This document shows positions 11,990-23,643 of a DNA stretch of 64,000 nucleotides, one piece after another; within the stretch, counting starts at the first letter, position 1, and each line of letters opens with the position of its first letter. The translations under genes were made by a program, and so were the position numbers. The stretch spans positions 2,046,001 through 2,110,000 of the forward strand of contig NC_079232.1 of NCBI RefSeq assembly GCF_028502605.1, in the 5' to 3' direction. Source of the DNA: Trichoderma breve. Its lineage: Eukaryota; Ascomycota; Sordariomycetes; Hypocreales; Hypocreaceae. Under the pieces are notes generated by a model that had not been told where the DNA came from, made no database searches, and was given only the letters and a program-made list of their open reading frames with translations.

Positions 11990-14900
11990 GGTGGCGATAC
12001 AGCACTTCCGTGTAGTGGTTCAAAATGTGTTATTCGAGGGTGAAGGGAAACATTGGAGATGCCGGCATCGACACGTGCTACAGAAGCAATCGCTGTCGGT
12101 GGCAATTGGTACAAGATGGCGGGCAGCCAGTCTGTGTGATATAGAAGACGAGAGCTCGAGCAAAAGGCTGGCACACGACACCTCCCGTCTCTGCCACCTC
12201 CTTCAAGATGTTTTGCGCAGCTCCTTCAGGCCGCGGGTATCGAGTCGCTGAAACACAGCCTCGCCGTCTGAAGCCGGCGACAGCGTGTTCCAGCAAAAAG
12301 CTGGGCAATCAATCGTCTTCTAAACAGGAGCGGCGGCGGGAGTCAAGATGCTCTGATAGCTGTCAAGCCCACGCCGAGACGCCGGATGATTCCTGCGCTG
12401 GTCGACGCTTGACACCTCGCCTGCGGTATCCAGGAAGATGAATTGGCGAGGAAGAAAAGAAGACAGAAGGGGGAATAAGGTGGCAGGTTTTGGAGGAACG
12501 GCTACCTGCAAACGGTGATGTTGCGCATAGTGTCTCGAGTTGTGGAGGTCACGGAAAGAAGTTGCTGGGGCCAGACCCCTGACTAGAGTTGCCCCGGTCC
12601 CTGTCGTTGGCCTGCGGATGGCCAGGTTTCTTTGGTGGGAGCTAATTGCGATCAGGTCGCGAATCCCTGTAAGCAGCCTCGCAGTGCCGTGACTAAACGT
12701 TGCGGTGATTGCGGTGTGGATTGGCATCGTCTTTGTTGTGCACAGAAGGAGGCACGAGTTGCGAATGGAATACGAGGCGAGGTGAGGCGAGGCTGGGCAA
12801 CAGCTGCTGCCAACAAAGACTTGGACGGTTGAGGGTGTCGAGCCCCAGCATCAGCTCCCAACTCACCTACACCTACACGTACCTGAAGGTCCGTAGCACA
12901 TGGAACACGGCGCACAGCATCTTTGTCACTTGACGGCACACGGATTGAAACCCTAGACACAAAAGTCGCCCGCACGACGGACCGTGGTAGGGCAGACCAG
13001 ACACCGCGGGCGAGGGTCCTTAAGACCGCTCCCTTGGCAGGGAAAGGCCATACTGTACTCGTATGAGTTATGTACTCGTAATATCCAGACGGACCTCTCG
13101 TCGTATTTTCATCGTCCCAATCGATATCCACTCCCTTTATTGTTTGTCAGTCCAATATCCAATACCGTAAGCCAGCGGCCGGTGTCCAATTCAGACTAAG
13201 GGCAGCGCTGCAGATTCTCCTGCTCGACGCATCCCCATGGCTCTTCGCGGTGCAGACCAAACCAGTGCTCGATTGGCCATGTTAGTCTGCCACTAACTCC
13301 GTATCAGACGGACTAGCTCGCTCTCCACCCGTTTAGTCAAGACTCATTTCATCTTTCCCATCGCCGTGAAGATTCCCACCTCGTGATCCCGGCAGGCTGT
13401 AACAAACAGCGCACCAAGCCCGGAGCGTTCGCTGGAACAAGACAGCTGCGTAAATGAGGCCCGCAGTAGCGCCAATGTTGCTCGCTCTTTTGGGTCGCGT
13501 ACCTTGCAGGGAACCCCTGCTCGATTCCCTGCGGTGCCTGTGCGTTCGAGTTGGTGTTGATAAGGGGGGGAGGGTGCTGAGGGGATCAAAATGGATCAAA
13601 TCCCTTTTCGGGGGAGGGACGGGAGCCTCAGTGGTCAGAGGCCCGTGCTAGAGTCGCCAAAGGCGCTATAATCAAATTTCCATGCCCACTGAAAGACCCC
13701 CAATCGACGTCGAAGGATCCATCCACACCCGAAGTAGTGCACAAGTGCTTGTACCAGATGGTCGCTCATGCACTGAAACCATTGGACGGCTGTCACTCCT
13801 CTTCATTCTTCAGCCTTTCACGTTTTCTTCTGGACCGTATCAAACTCTCCCGGTAAGCGCCCCTCGACTCGGCCGGCTGTTTCGCGTGGAACATTGTTTG
13901 AAGGCTGCAAAGAATAGAAACCGCACGTGGACATTGGTTCTTTGTCTCAAATGAGGCATGTGTGTGTGATATGGACTGGGAGATACAGGTACCGGTCAAA
14001 GACAGAGACAATGAACGGCAGCTGTTGGTTGGTTCCATCGCCCGCATGACAAGAATCGGCGCAGCTTCGGTTCTACAGCGAATACCCTCTGCTATGCCCA
14101 CCTGGGAAGCGCAAGGTGACGAGGCTGGCGTTGCGTTCCGCTGCCGTGCCCGTTCTCCGCACAGCACATCACCGGTGTCCTCATTTCCTCTTTCGAGTCC
14201 GATCGGTGATCATCATCTCTGTTCGGTTGCGTTGCGGCGTATCGTTCCTCCACAGTGAGTATGGGGTACTAAGCTTGTATGATTTCACCTACTAAAGTGA
14301 GCTGCTACCGACGGCCATCCTGGCGGGCCTCTGTTTTGGGTTGGCCACTGACCCTGGCACGTCGCATGAGGCGGTTCAGCGTCTCATCCAAAGCTAGCCC
14401 TGGTCGTTGTGTGCTATTCTGTAAAGTACAGTCCAGGCGGCTCTGTAGAGATGATCTTCGAAGGACGAGAATTCCACCACTCGAGTAGCCTTTGTGAACC
14501 AGCACTAACAGGCCAAATGCCTTTCTGTGGAAGAGAGAATACTCATGAAGTCGAGGTCGTGTACGTGTAAGCTCGCATCCATGGCCTTAGTCACATACGA
14601 GCACTCTCCTACATGTTGCGTTCTTTATGCGGTAGTACTTGTAATACTCACGTTGCCTTGGCTAATACTCCGTGGTTGCAACACTAGAAGATATCCCTGG
14701 AGATGCCGTGACCAGGGGGTTTTGACAGTCCAGCCACTGCCGTGCGCAGGTGCAGTATCTCGGTCTATCTGCGACATGACACGCTGTTTGAGCTTCACTG
14801 TTTCGGTTTCTAGTATTTCCGACCAGGTCTTCATGCCCTATGTCATCTGAACAATAGCTCAAGACACGTGCTCAATTGCCGAACTACAGCAGATCAGTTC

Positions 14901-15907
14901 AAGGCTGATGCACGGGCAGCTTTGCGTTACAGCAAGAGCTGAGTGAGAATCGACTCTACACAGGCCATGTTGTTGGTTACACTTGGTATGCCGTCTTATC
15001 ATTTCCCTCTGCCTGCTACCATCCTTGTTGAATGCTGCCCTGGGTGCTGTACATGCACCGGGTATGGCAAGGTGAAGCACATGTACGAGTACGGAGAAAA
15101 TGTAATATGGCCTCCCAACCCAGAAAGATAGGTATACAGGGTAGCGGCACGGATGCATTTTTCCAGTCCGTTGAATGCCAAGTTTGGGCACACAAGCATA
15201 TTGTCATTTAGCCGTGTGCGGTGTGTGGTAATTTCCTGTTGACAGTACAGCTTGTGGCCACCTACATTTCAATAAGGTAGGTATCGTTTACCAATTGAGC
15301 CATGGACATCGATAGAACCAGAACATATACGATACATAACCTGCAGGAGGATGAGTATGCCAGCATGCCAAGCCGCCAACTGCCCACATTGTCGATTGCT
15401 TCGTGTCAATCATGCTCTACGTGTTTATCCGGGCTGCTTCTGGCCAAAATATCGCATTGAACACTGGCTGTCAGCTTCATGATCATTGGGGGGAGCGATT
15501 GGCAGCTTTGCTGCAGTTTCGGTATGTTCGTACATACACGATGCTCCCGGCAACGATATATCACCCAGTTCCTTGCAGGCAAAATGCCCCAACAGACGCA
15601 ATAAATGCGGTCAAGAAAGGCGGTCGATGGCGATCTCTACCCAAAGTCTGCATTAGCACATGTCAGCCAACGCGTACTCGTGCAGGTACACACCAGCTAC
15701 TCGCTCACAGCACGCGATCTCGGGCCTCAAGGTCCGCATGGCTCCGCCGTTTGCGACCGACTTCACCCGCACTGAGCAAGGCGCCCGGGCTGAGTAAAGT
15801 CAAAGACTAAGAAAAGATAGCACGAGAGCTCCCAATGGCTCCAGACCATTGATGGGCCACTTTGGGGAAACCGAGCAACGTCCCCCCACATTGATTATCA
15901 GGTCCAT

Positions 15908-15928
15908 TACGGAGTACAGGACTCCGTA
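15908..15928. repeat. Small inverted repeat TACGGAGT...ACTCCGTA
   Basis: Two perfect 8-nt arms, TACGGAGT and ACTCCGTA, are separated by ACAGG. A third TACGGAGTA lies 17 nt downstream at 15946-15954. It could be a palindromic protein-binding site or a remnant of a short repeat; there is no evidence of mobility. Confidence 0.5.
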
Positions 15929-16974
15929 GTATGGAGGGCCTAAAGTACGGAGTATGATGAGCAGTGTGGATTGATTTTGCTGCTTGCATCATGCCAGAGT
16001 GGCTGCCGAGGCTCGGTCGCGAAACTAAAGTAAAAACAAAAGTTACATGAAAATGAATAATGAGAATGAGAAATAAAGACGGATTGAATTACAATGGAAA
16101 CGACCGCCTGTTGATTATGTCCTCTGTTCAGATTGGATAGGAAAATATAGGTAGCCTCCGGGGTTGCGAGTGCATCGACCAATGCATGATGTGGCCTCGT
16201 TGACGGACCACGCCATGGATTTCGGCTCGGAGTTGCTCCCTCCCTACCTTAATTCCCACACGCTTATCGTGGCTGAAATTCAACATCTAGCCCGTACCTT
16301 AACTGCTGGAATTCGTCATTAGTTCCTTCGTACAGTAAGGTACCTTAGCTGAGAATAGAAAAGCAAAAAGCCATTGAGTCTTTCTGCTAAGCTGTGGAAG
16401 CTTCCATGGGCCCGAAGTCCGTCCGCGTAGCTCAGCTCACCCCGTCCTATCCGGGCTGCCGTCAACTTCAGCAGATGGTTCGCTGTCCATCCAATCATGA
16501 CATGCAATGTAATTTGATCCTGCAGGTCCCAACCATGAGGTGTTTTTCACCGCCTTGTGCGCGGGTCAGGCCAAGCCCGATTTTCAAGCCTCCAAAAGTG
16601 TTGGCCTATTAGCGGTGCTAGACACCTTTAGCGCTTCCGTTGTATTTGGACGCGTTGTCTTTTAGAAGTAGACCCTGAGCCATATTGAGCCGATGTTGAC
16701 TATAAAGCACCAAACCCCTCCCCCTGCTAATCTAAAGAATCTTTTTTCCCCTCTCACCACAAAATTAAACTCCAAGTTCACGTTGCAAACAAGCCAACAA
16801 GCTTCAATCCCTGAATCTTTTCAGAAAGTTTTAGCCAAATAGCTGTTTTGCTGCTGTAATCTTTGCCCACCAAAACCCCCTCTATCCCACCTTATTACAG
16901 GTTTACAGTTGGTCGAGGAGTCAGAACCTCGATCACACCAAAGTCGACAAGACGTTTTCCAATCTCCTTAACTC

Positions 16975-17074
16975 GTATGTGTTTTCCCCAGCAAGACGAA
17001 CGGGCAGGAGGAAGAAAAGAAGAAATGAAGAAAAGAGTCGAAAATTACAGTTCAAGGGACTAACCTTATCCCAG
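16975..17074 (+). other. Candidate 5' UTR intron of inositol synthase gene
   Basis: GTATGT at 16975, a CTAAC branch-like site near 17060 and a CCCAG acceptor ending at 17074 would form a 100-nt intron in the leader, 140 nt before the start codon. An alternative acceptor, TTACAG, ends at 17050. Only splice-signal logic supports this. Confidence 0.35.
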
Positions 17075-17214
17075 GATTCACCACCCGTTCGCCGGAGCCC
17101 GCTGCTCTGCCTCTGGAGGGTTAGCGGACTCGACCTTTTCCAAATAAAGGTCGATTTTAAAGAAAAAGAACCCGTACAATCCTTCAACTTCAACTAGACC
17201 AAGTCTCTTCCGCC

Positions 17215-18906
17215 ATGGCTCCCCACGCGGAAGTTAGCACGGGCTCCTCGAACGGGAACGGCTATGCCCATCGCCAGACGGCGTCCACTGGTGCTGCTCC
17301 GAGCACCTTCGTCGTCAATTCCCCCAATGTCAATTACACGGACTCGGAAATCCGATCCAAATACACCTATCGCACCACTAGTGTCGAGACCGACGCCAAT
17401 GGCAACTTTGTGGCTACTCCCAAGGAGACGCTCTACGACTTCAAGGTCGACCGCAAGGTTCCCAAGGTCGGCATGATGCTTGTCGGTTGGGGTGGTAACA
17501 ACGGTACCACTGTTACCGCCGGTATCATTGCCAACCGACGCAACCTTGTTTGGGACACCAAGGAGGGCGTCCAGGAGGCCAACTACTACGGCTCCGTCGT
17601 CATGAGCTCGACCGTCAAGCTCGGAACTGACGCCAAGACCAACAAGGAGATCAACATCCCCTTCCACAACTTGCTGCCCATGGTCCACCCCAACGACCTT
17701 GTCATTGGAGGCTGGGACATCAGCTCGTTGAACTTGGCCCAGGCCATGGATCGCGCCAAGGTCCTTGAGCCTGCTCTCAAGGCCCACGTCAGGAAGGAGA
17801 TGGCTGAGCTGACTCCCCTCCCCTCCATCTACTACCCTGACTTCATTGCTGCCAACCAGGAGGACCGAGCCGACAACCTCATTGAGGGCTCCAAGGCTTG
17901 CAACGCTCACGTTGAGCAGATCCGAAAGGACATTCGTGACTTCAAGGCCAACAACGGCCTTGACAAGGTCGTTGTCCTGTGGACTGCCAACACCGAGCGA
18001 TACGCCGACATCGTCGACGGAGTCAACGACACCGCCGATAACCTTCTCAAGGCTATTGAGCAGGGTCACGAGGAGGTTTCTCCCTCCACCGTCTTTGCTG
18101 TTGCCTGTATCCTGGAGGGTGCCCCCTTCATCAATGGCTCGCCCCAGAACACCTTTGTCCCCGGTGCTATTGAGCTTGCTGAGAAGCACAACGCCTACAT
18201 TGGTGGCGATGACTTCAAGTCTGGCCAGACCAAGATGAAATCGGCTCTTGTGGACTTCCTCATCAACGCCGGCATCAAGTTGACCTCCATTGCCAGCTAC
18301 AACCACCTGGGCAACAACGACGGTAAGAACTTGAGCTCCCAGAAGCAGTTCCGCTCCAAGGAGATTTCCAAGTCCAACGTCGTCGATGACATGGTTGAGG
18401 CCAACAGCATCCTGTACAAGAAGGGCGAGCACCCCGACCACTGCGTTGTCATCAAGTACATGCCCGCTGTCGGTGACAACAAGCGTGCCCTCGACGAGTA
18501 CTATGCTGAGATCTTCCTCGGCGGCCACCAAACCATTTCGTAAGTTTCTTTCACTCGTCATTATTCCGTCCGAATCACCCTAACTAACAGCAACAGGTTG
18601 TTCAACATCTGCGAGGACTCTCTTCTGGCCTCGCCTCTGATTATTGACCTCGTCGTGGTGGCTGAGATGATGACCCGTATCCAGTGGAAGGCTGCTTCCA
18701 ACGACGGTCATGAAACCTCCGAGTTCAAGCACTTCCACAGTGTTCTGAGCGTCCTGAGCTATATGCTCAAGGCTCCTCTTACTCCTCCGGGAACTCCCGT
18801 TGTGAATGCTCTGGCTAAGCAGCGTGCGGCTTTGACCAACATCTTCCGCGCCTGCGTTGGTCTCGAGCCCGAGTCCGAAATGACCCTTGAGCACAAGCTC
18901 TTCTAG
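17215..18906 (+). CDS. INO1: myo-Inositol-1-phosphate synthase
   Basis: Converts glucose 6-phosphate to 1D-myo-inositol 3-phosphate with NAD as cofactor, the committed step for inositol and phosphatidylinositol synthesis; cytosolic. Two exons, 17215-18539 and 18597-18906 (donor GTAAGT, acceptor CAACAG), give 544 aa, normal for fungal enzymes. The NAD-binding loop GWGGNNGTT lies near residue 91. Downstream are the family signatures [48 protein letters not shown] and [10 protein letters not shown] (near 361), and the C-terminus carries [15 protein letters not shown]. The ATG follows a good fungal context (CGCCATGGC). A strongly biased codon choice suggests high expression. The leader is pyrimidine-rich and may hold an intron. 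I did not find a convincing yeast-type inositol-responsive promoter box. Confidence 0.97.
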
Positions 18907-19667
18907 ATTTACTTCTAGATCAATTCTGACTATGGAATTCACAAGAGGCCCAGGGGGCTATGAGCCTGAGGAAGGAGGACATTGGCACATTGGACAGTCT
19001 TTACCGGATACTAGATAGCTATAAAAATGGCAGAATTGGGCTCACCGAGCTGATACTGCTTAGCAGACAATTGAATCAAGCAGATTTGCCACCAATTAAT
19101 GTTCCATATCAAGTTCTGTTCGGTGACCTTGAATGACCTTGTAGAATGCAGTACAAAAGACATAACACTTGATGCTGTAGGAGAACTAAGATATGTGAAC
19201 TACCTACCTATGACTACCTTCTAGGTAGATGGAGTGAATATTCTTTCTTATGAATAAATGGCCATAGCATCACTTGGCAATTTGCAGTTTTGTTTATTTT
19301 GTTTAGCGCTTGGGCATTTATTTCAATGCGTAAGAGCAGAATGAGATCGACATGGTACTCCACGTCGATGTTTTGGTGGTATTTTCGCGCTAATCTTGTA
19401 TGCGGGGAGACGACAGCTGCAACAACTTGTAGGTCACTCATTGTAAGTGCTGCGCGTGGAAATGCGTCGCGTCGGGAGCGCGTAAAATGTTCCCCACGCA
19501 ATTAACGTGTCTCTGCCACCACTTTGTATTTGGTGCCTGTGCAGCCCTTGATACCATACCATACCATGTCTTGAACAATTTTGATCAATTTACAGTATTG
19601 TTAAGAATTCAAGATCATTGCCACATACGAACGATTTTGAATTCTAGGCTGGTCGTTGCTATCGACA
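18907..19667. other. Intergenic between INO1 and MRC1
   Basis: Contains the INO1 3' flank and the MRC1 promoter. The only notable motif is TTTTCGCGC at 19382-19390, listed separately. Confidence 0.5.
19382..19390. promoter_or_regulatory. E2F/MBF-like site TTTTCGCGC upstream of MRC1
   Basis: The sequence matches the TTTCGCGC core bound by E2F and resembles the CGCGAAA boxes of fungal G1/S regulators. It lies about 280 nt before the MRC1 start. A single site of this size can occur by chance. Confidence 0.3.
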
Positions 19668-22600
19668 ATGACTTCGCAACGCTCTACGACGCCCGCATCT
19701 CGCGATGCAACTCCAGAACTACTGACACCGCGATCGAAACTCAGAGCGTTGCTTGCGACTGTGGATGGCAGTGACGACGAGGACGCGGTTCCGATTGGCG
19801 TACTCAATACAAAATCCCCAAAGAGTAGCACAGCTGCCAGAGACAATGCCGATAGCTCAGACTCAGACTCAGACGTCCCAGTACGTCCACGAGGAAAGCT
19901 GGCTGGACGAATGCAGGGCCCCTCGGATATAACCAAAGAACCGGAAACTACGAATGGCGTGGAAACTGCGAGAGACCGCGTTAGACGGATGCTAGAGCAA
20001 GAAAAAGAGCAGGCTGCGGAGGCGATGGATACTGAGATGGCAGATGCCGAAGATGTCGAGGAAGAGGATGAGCTACCCGCAGCTCCACGACGATTGAAGC
20101 GCCGTCCTGCGCAAGACGACGCCACAGATCTTTCAGCTAGATCACCAAGCCCTGGACTTTTTGTATCTTCGCCAGTACGCCCGTCACCTACAAAGGCGCC
20201 TCAGAACCAGCCAGAATCCGAAGAAGACCTACCGACTGTCAAGTCAGATCGTTTCAAAGCCCTGGTGGAACGAAAACGACAAGAGCGTCTTGCGAGAGAA
20301 GCTGAAGAAGAAGCACGAAGGGCAGAGCGCCGGGCTCTACAGGAAAAGCTTGCCTCCGAGCTCGAACAGCTGGATTCCGGTGATGATGATGGAGGTATAA
20401 CGGACGACGAAGGGGGCCGCAGACTGACGCAGGAAGCTCGTCCAACGAGAAAAGCTAGCAAGAAGGCCCTTGAAGATATGAATCGCGAGACTCAGCGAAT
20501 GGCAAGAAACATGCAGCTCGCCCACGAAGCCAAGACACGAAAGAAGCTCTCCAAAGCAAGTTTATTTGAGCGTTTCAATTTCAGGCCAGACGGAGAACCG
20601 ATGCCCGTGGAGCCTACAGCAAACAGTTCCAGCAGACCAGTATCACCTCCAACCGATGCGGACGCGAATAAAGATACACCACCCAGCTCACCCCCTGTTG
20701 GGGAGAAGCAGGATTCCGTTCAGGTCAAGGACAACGCTGCGAATCCTGACCCCAGCGTTGAAGTCGCAGAGGCCTCAAGCTCTACAATCCTAGACAAGGG
20801 CAAAGGACCGGCTATGGACGTTGAAGAACCAAGCAAGCCTGCAGAAACTAAGCGCCGGGTGCGAGTGAGAATACCGGTTCCAACTAAAGCTGCCGCAGCA
20901 GACTCAGATGATGAACTGGAGATTACGACTACATCAAAAGACAGAATGAATGCTGTTTTCAACAACATCCCGTTCCGGAAAGCGCAGGATTCACACTCCA
21001 TGCTAGCCCTGCGAGCTCTGGCTCATGTTACATCACCGGGCAAAGAAAATAAGCGCAAGAATGAGCGAGATGCAATGACTCCCGGCGAATTTCAGGCTAG
21101 TCTACTGCAAAAAGCGAGAGAGCAAGCGAGGTCCGAGCGAGACCGGAGACTCGAGCTGCTCAAATCCCAGGGTGTGGTCATCCAGACTTCGGAAGAGCGA
21201 GAACGGCAGATGCAAGAAGTAGAGGATATCCTTGCCAAAGCTAGAGAAGAGGCCCAGCGAATCAAGGAGGAGGAAGTAGCAGCTGAGAAGAAAGAAGGAA
21301 AAGATGGCGGCGAAGCAGACCCTCTGGCTTGGGATGATAGCGACGACGAAGAGTACGAGGGTAATGATGCCGATGAAGAGGTGTCTGGTGTAGAGCTTTC
21401 AGGCTCTGAAGAAGACGAGGCAGAGGATGAGGATGAGGATGAGGATGAGGATGAGTCAGAAGATATCATTGCGGGATCAGCCATGTTTGAAGCCGAAGCG
21501 GAGGAGGATGCAGCATCTGAAACCTCAGAGGTCCTCCCTAAGCCTGATGCCAATGAGATGGAAGGCGACGACGATGATGAAGGTGTTGAAAAAGTGACAC
21601 CTATGAAGAGAAGGCGTGCACGGAACAAGACTGCAGTTCTATCTGATGATGAGGCTGAACCTGCTGTCGAAGCCACGCCGAAGTTGAAGAGGACTCCTAT
21701 TAGCACGGCGTTCCAGTCGCCCGCTGCACCGACATCTGTGCTGCGATCTGCCAAGAAGACGTTTATTCCTGGCCTTCCTGTGGAGGGGCCTGCTGGCCTT
21801 AGCCTTACCCAGATATTTGCAGGAACTATGGATGAGAATCAGAAGAGCCAAGACGAACCGACACAGTCAATGATGCCTGATTTCGATGATTTTCCGGATT
21901 CCAATTTTTCGGCTACCATGGATGACAATGCTGACGACATGGTTCTCGACTCTCAACGCGATGAAAGCCAAGGAGTAACTCAAGCTATTCAGCTCAATCT
22001 TGCACAGTCACAGATGCATGGCTTGGACAGCCTACTCCGGGAGGAAATGAACTCTCAAATCTCGGACATGGTTGAGCTCTCTCAAGATGGAGGGCTCCAG
22101 AGGTACACGCCCTTGAAATCGAGGTTTGTTGAACCTCCGAATTCTACCGTAGAGACCATATCAACAGACCAACATGGCGATGCGATTCAGAGTTCTCCGC
22201 TTGTACGCAGAGGAAGGCTTCGACGAAAGATGGAAATGTCATCTGTCGATGAAGATGCTGCTGTTCCCATGAGTGGCGAAAAGGGGGGAGAGGCAGAAAT
22301 GACACCCACAAAAACTGCGTTCAAGGTTCTCCAAGATGCTGCTACCGAGCAAAAGAAGAAGATGCTCATTGAAGAGTTCAACAAAAAGAAGAGCAAGGCG
22401 AAGGAGATGGTGGAAGAGCAAGCCGAGGAATCTGAGGATGAGTATGCCGGACTCGGTGGAGCGGATGGCGAGGACAGCGACGATGAGTTCGATGCTTCTC
22501 TACAAGACATTATCGATGATGCGGCTGGCAATGACGAGGATGCTCGCAAGTTGGCCGCGTTTTATGCGTAAGTTTCTACTCTATCTACTTCTAAACAATG

Positions 22601-23643
22601 AACACGACTAACCCCCTGTCAGTGATCGGGAACGGATAAATGACGAAAAAGAAGTCGAAAAGCTGTACAAGGACATCACATCAGGCATGCTTCGCCGTAA
22701 ACGCGGAGCCGACTATGACCTCTCCGACTCAGACGACGGTGGAGAAGCTCGACGGAGAATGAAGCGCCGGCAGTTTGCCAAGATGCAAAAGGCATTATTT
22801 GCTGATGAGCGTGTCAAGAAGATGGCTGAAAACCCTGGCAACCAGGCTTTCTTGCGCACCATTGAGGACCGTGGCAGTGACGATGAGATGGACTTTTTAG
22901 AAATTGTCGACGCACCGGCTTCGCAAGGAGAAGAGTCTCAGTCACAGAGCGAGCAGCTTGAACAACAGCCGCCGCGAATTGTTCTTGATAGCCAACCACG
23001 TAAACCGCTGGGCAGCGCTGGTGACAACAGGGCTCCGGCTCATATGAGACGAACAAAGGATGGCAAGAAACCTTCCAACATTGGCGAGGTTCGCGAGACA
23101 CTCTCTGATCTACTGGAGGATGGGCGAGGCAGCTCTGTTATTCCGGCCACAGTAGTTGGCTCAGACAGCGAGGACGAAGAAAGCCGGCCAGCATCTCGGG
23201 GAAACAAGGAAAACCAATCTCCTGCTTCCCGCCGCACCAGGAATACCGTCGTCGATCGCATCAGCCTTAAGCGCAACGCATCGTCTACCTTGTCTTCTTC
23301 CAACCGCCCTGCTTTTGCTGCTGCGGGGGCCTCATCCTCGTCGTTCAAAGTCCCCGCTTCGCTTCTCCGCCGCGCGACTACCAACTCGTCGCTGTTGTCA
23401 ACGGCTAGCACGTCGTCATCCTCGACGACAGCGGCAGGTGGTTCTGGCAGTGGGTTCGGTGAAGAGGCCAAGATCAAGAAGGGCGCGGGTAAGAAGAGTG
23501 GCATCAACGGGTTCTCGAGAGATAACGAGAAGCTGGCGAGGATGCAAGAGAATGAGCGAAGGAGGCAGGAGAAGAAGGTCCGTGGGGCGGAGAGCAGAGC
23601 GGGACTTGTTGGAGGATTACTTGGTAAGGGTTCGTTTGAGTAG
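19668..23643 (+). CDS. MRC1: Mediator of replication checkpoint 1 (Mrc1/claspin)
   Basis: Replication-fork adaptor that links fork stalling to activation of the Rad53/Cds1 kinase. Two exons, 19668-22567 and 22623-23643, close at 1306 aa; the frame is open a few codons further upstream but without an ATG. The protein is very acidic and mostly disordered, with an early TPRSKLRALLATVD segment, long Glu/Lys/Arg-rich coiled stretches (near 190-300 and 480-560), and an acidic Glu-Asp run encoded by a GAGGAT repeat. SQ/TQ sites for Mec1/Tel1-type kinases occur near residues 770-800. The MRC1-like domain spans about 925-1060 and is interrupted by the intron (DDEFDASLQDIIDD, then DITSGMLRRKRGADYDLSDSDD, then AFLRTIEDRGSDDEMDF). 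Family identity is strong; the checkpoint role is from homologues. Confidence 0.93.
21423..21452 (+). repeat. GAGGAT hexanucleotide repeat inside MRC1
   Basis: Five perfect copies encode a Glu-Asp alternating acidic run. The repeat is in frame, so length changes would preserve the protein. Confidence 0.85.

Larger units (their letters stand above)
11990..17214. other. Long gene-free interval between the LIM and inositol synthase genes
   Basis: About 5.2 kb without a supported coding exon. The open frames (for example 12320-12727, 12652-13131 and 13962-14258) lack domains and a credible splice structure. The left 1.1 kb is probably promoter and 5' leader of the LIM gene; the right 0.5 kb is the pyrimidine-rich leader of the inositol synthase gene. 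Short recurring motifs occur: TACTCGTA at 13056-13063 and 13073-13080, its reverse at 15084-15091, and a TACGGAGT inverted repeat at 15908-15928 with a further copy at 15946-15954. A non-coding RNA or distant control region would fit but is not shown. Confidence 0.45.

Noticed and set aside
12320..13131. Two minus-strand frames upstream of the LIM gene (12320-12727, 12652-13131)
   Set aside because: Composition is Arg/Ser/Pro-rich without domains, and they do not splice sensibly to each other or to the LIM gene; more likely leader or promoter.
17194..18561. 455-residue open frame on the minus strand opposite INO1
   Set aside because: It mirrors the strongly biased codons of INO1, has a repetitive Val/Leu/Gly/Asp composition and no domain. 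It is a shadow of the real gene.
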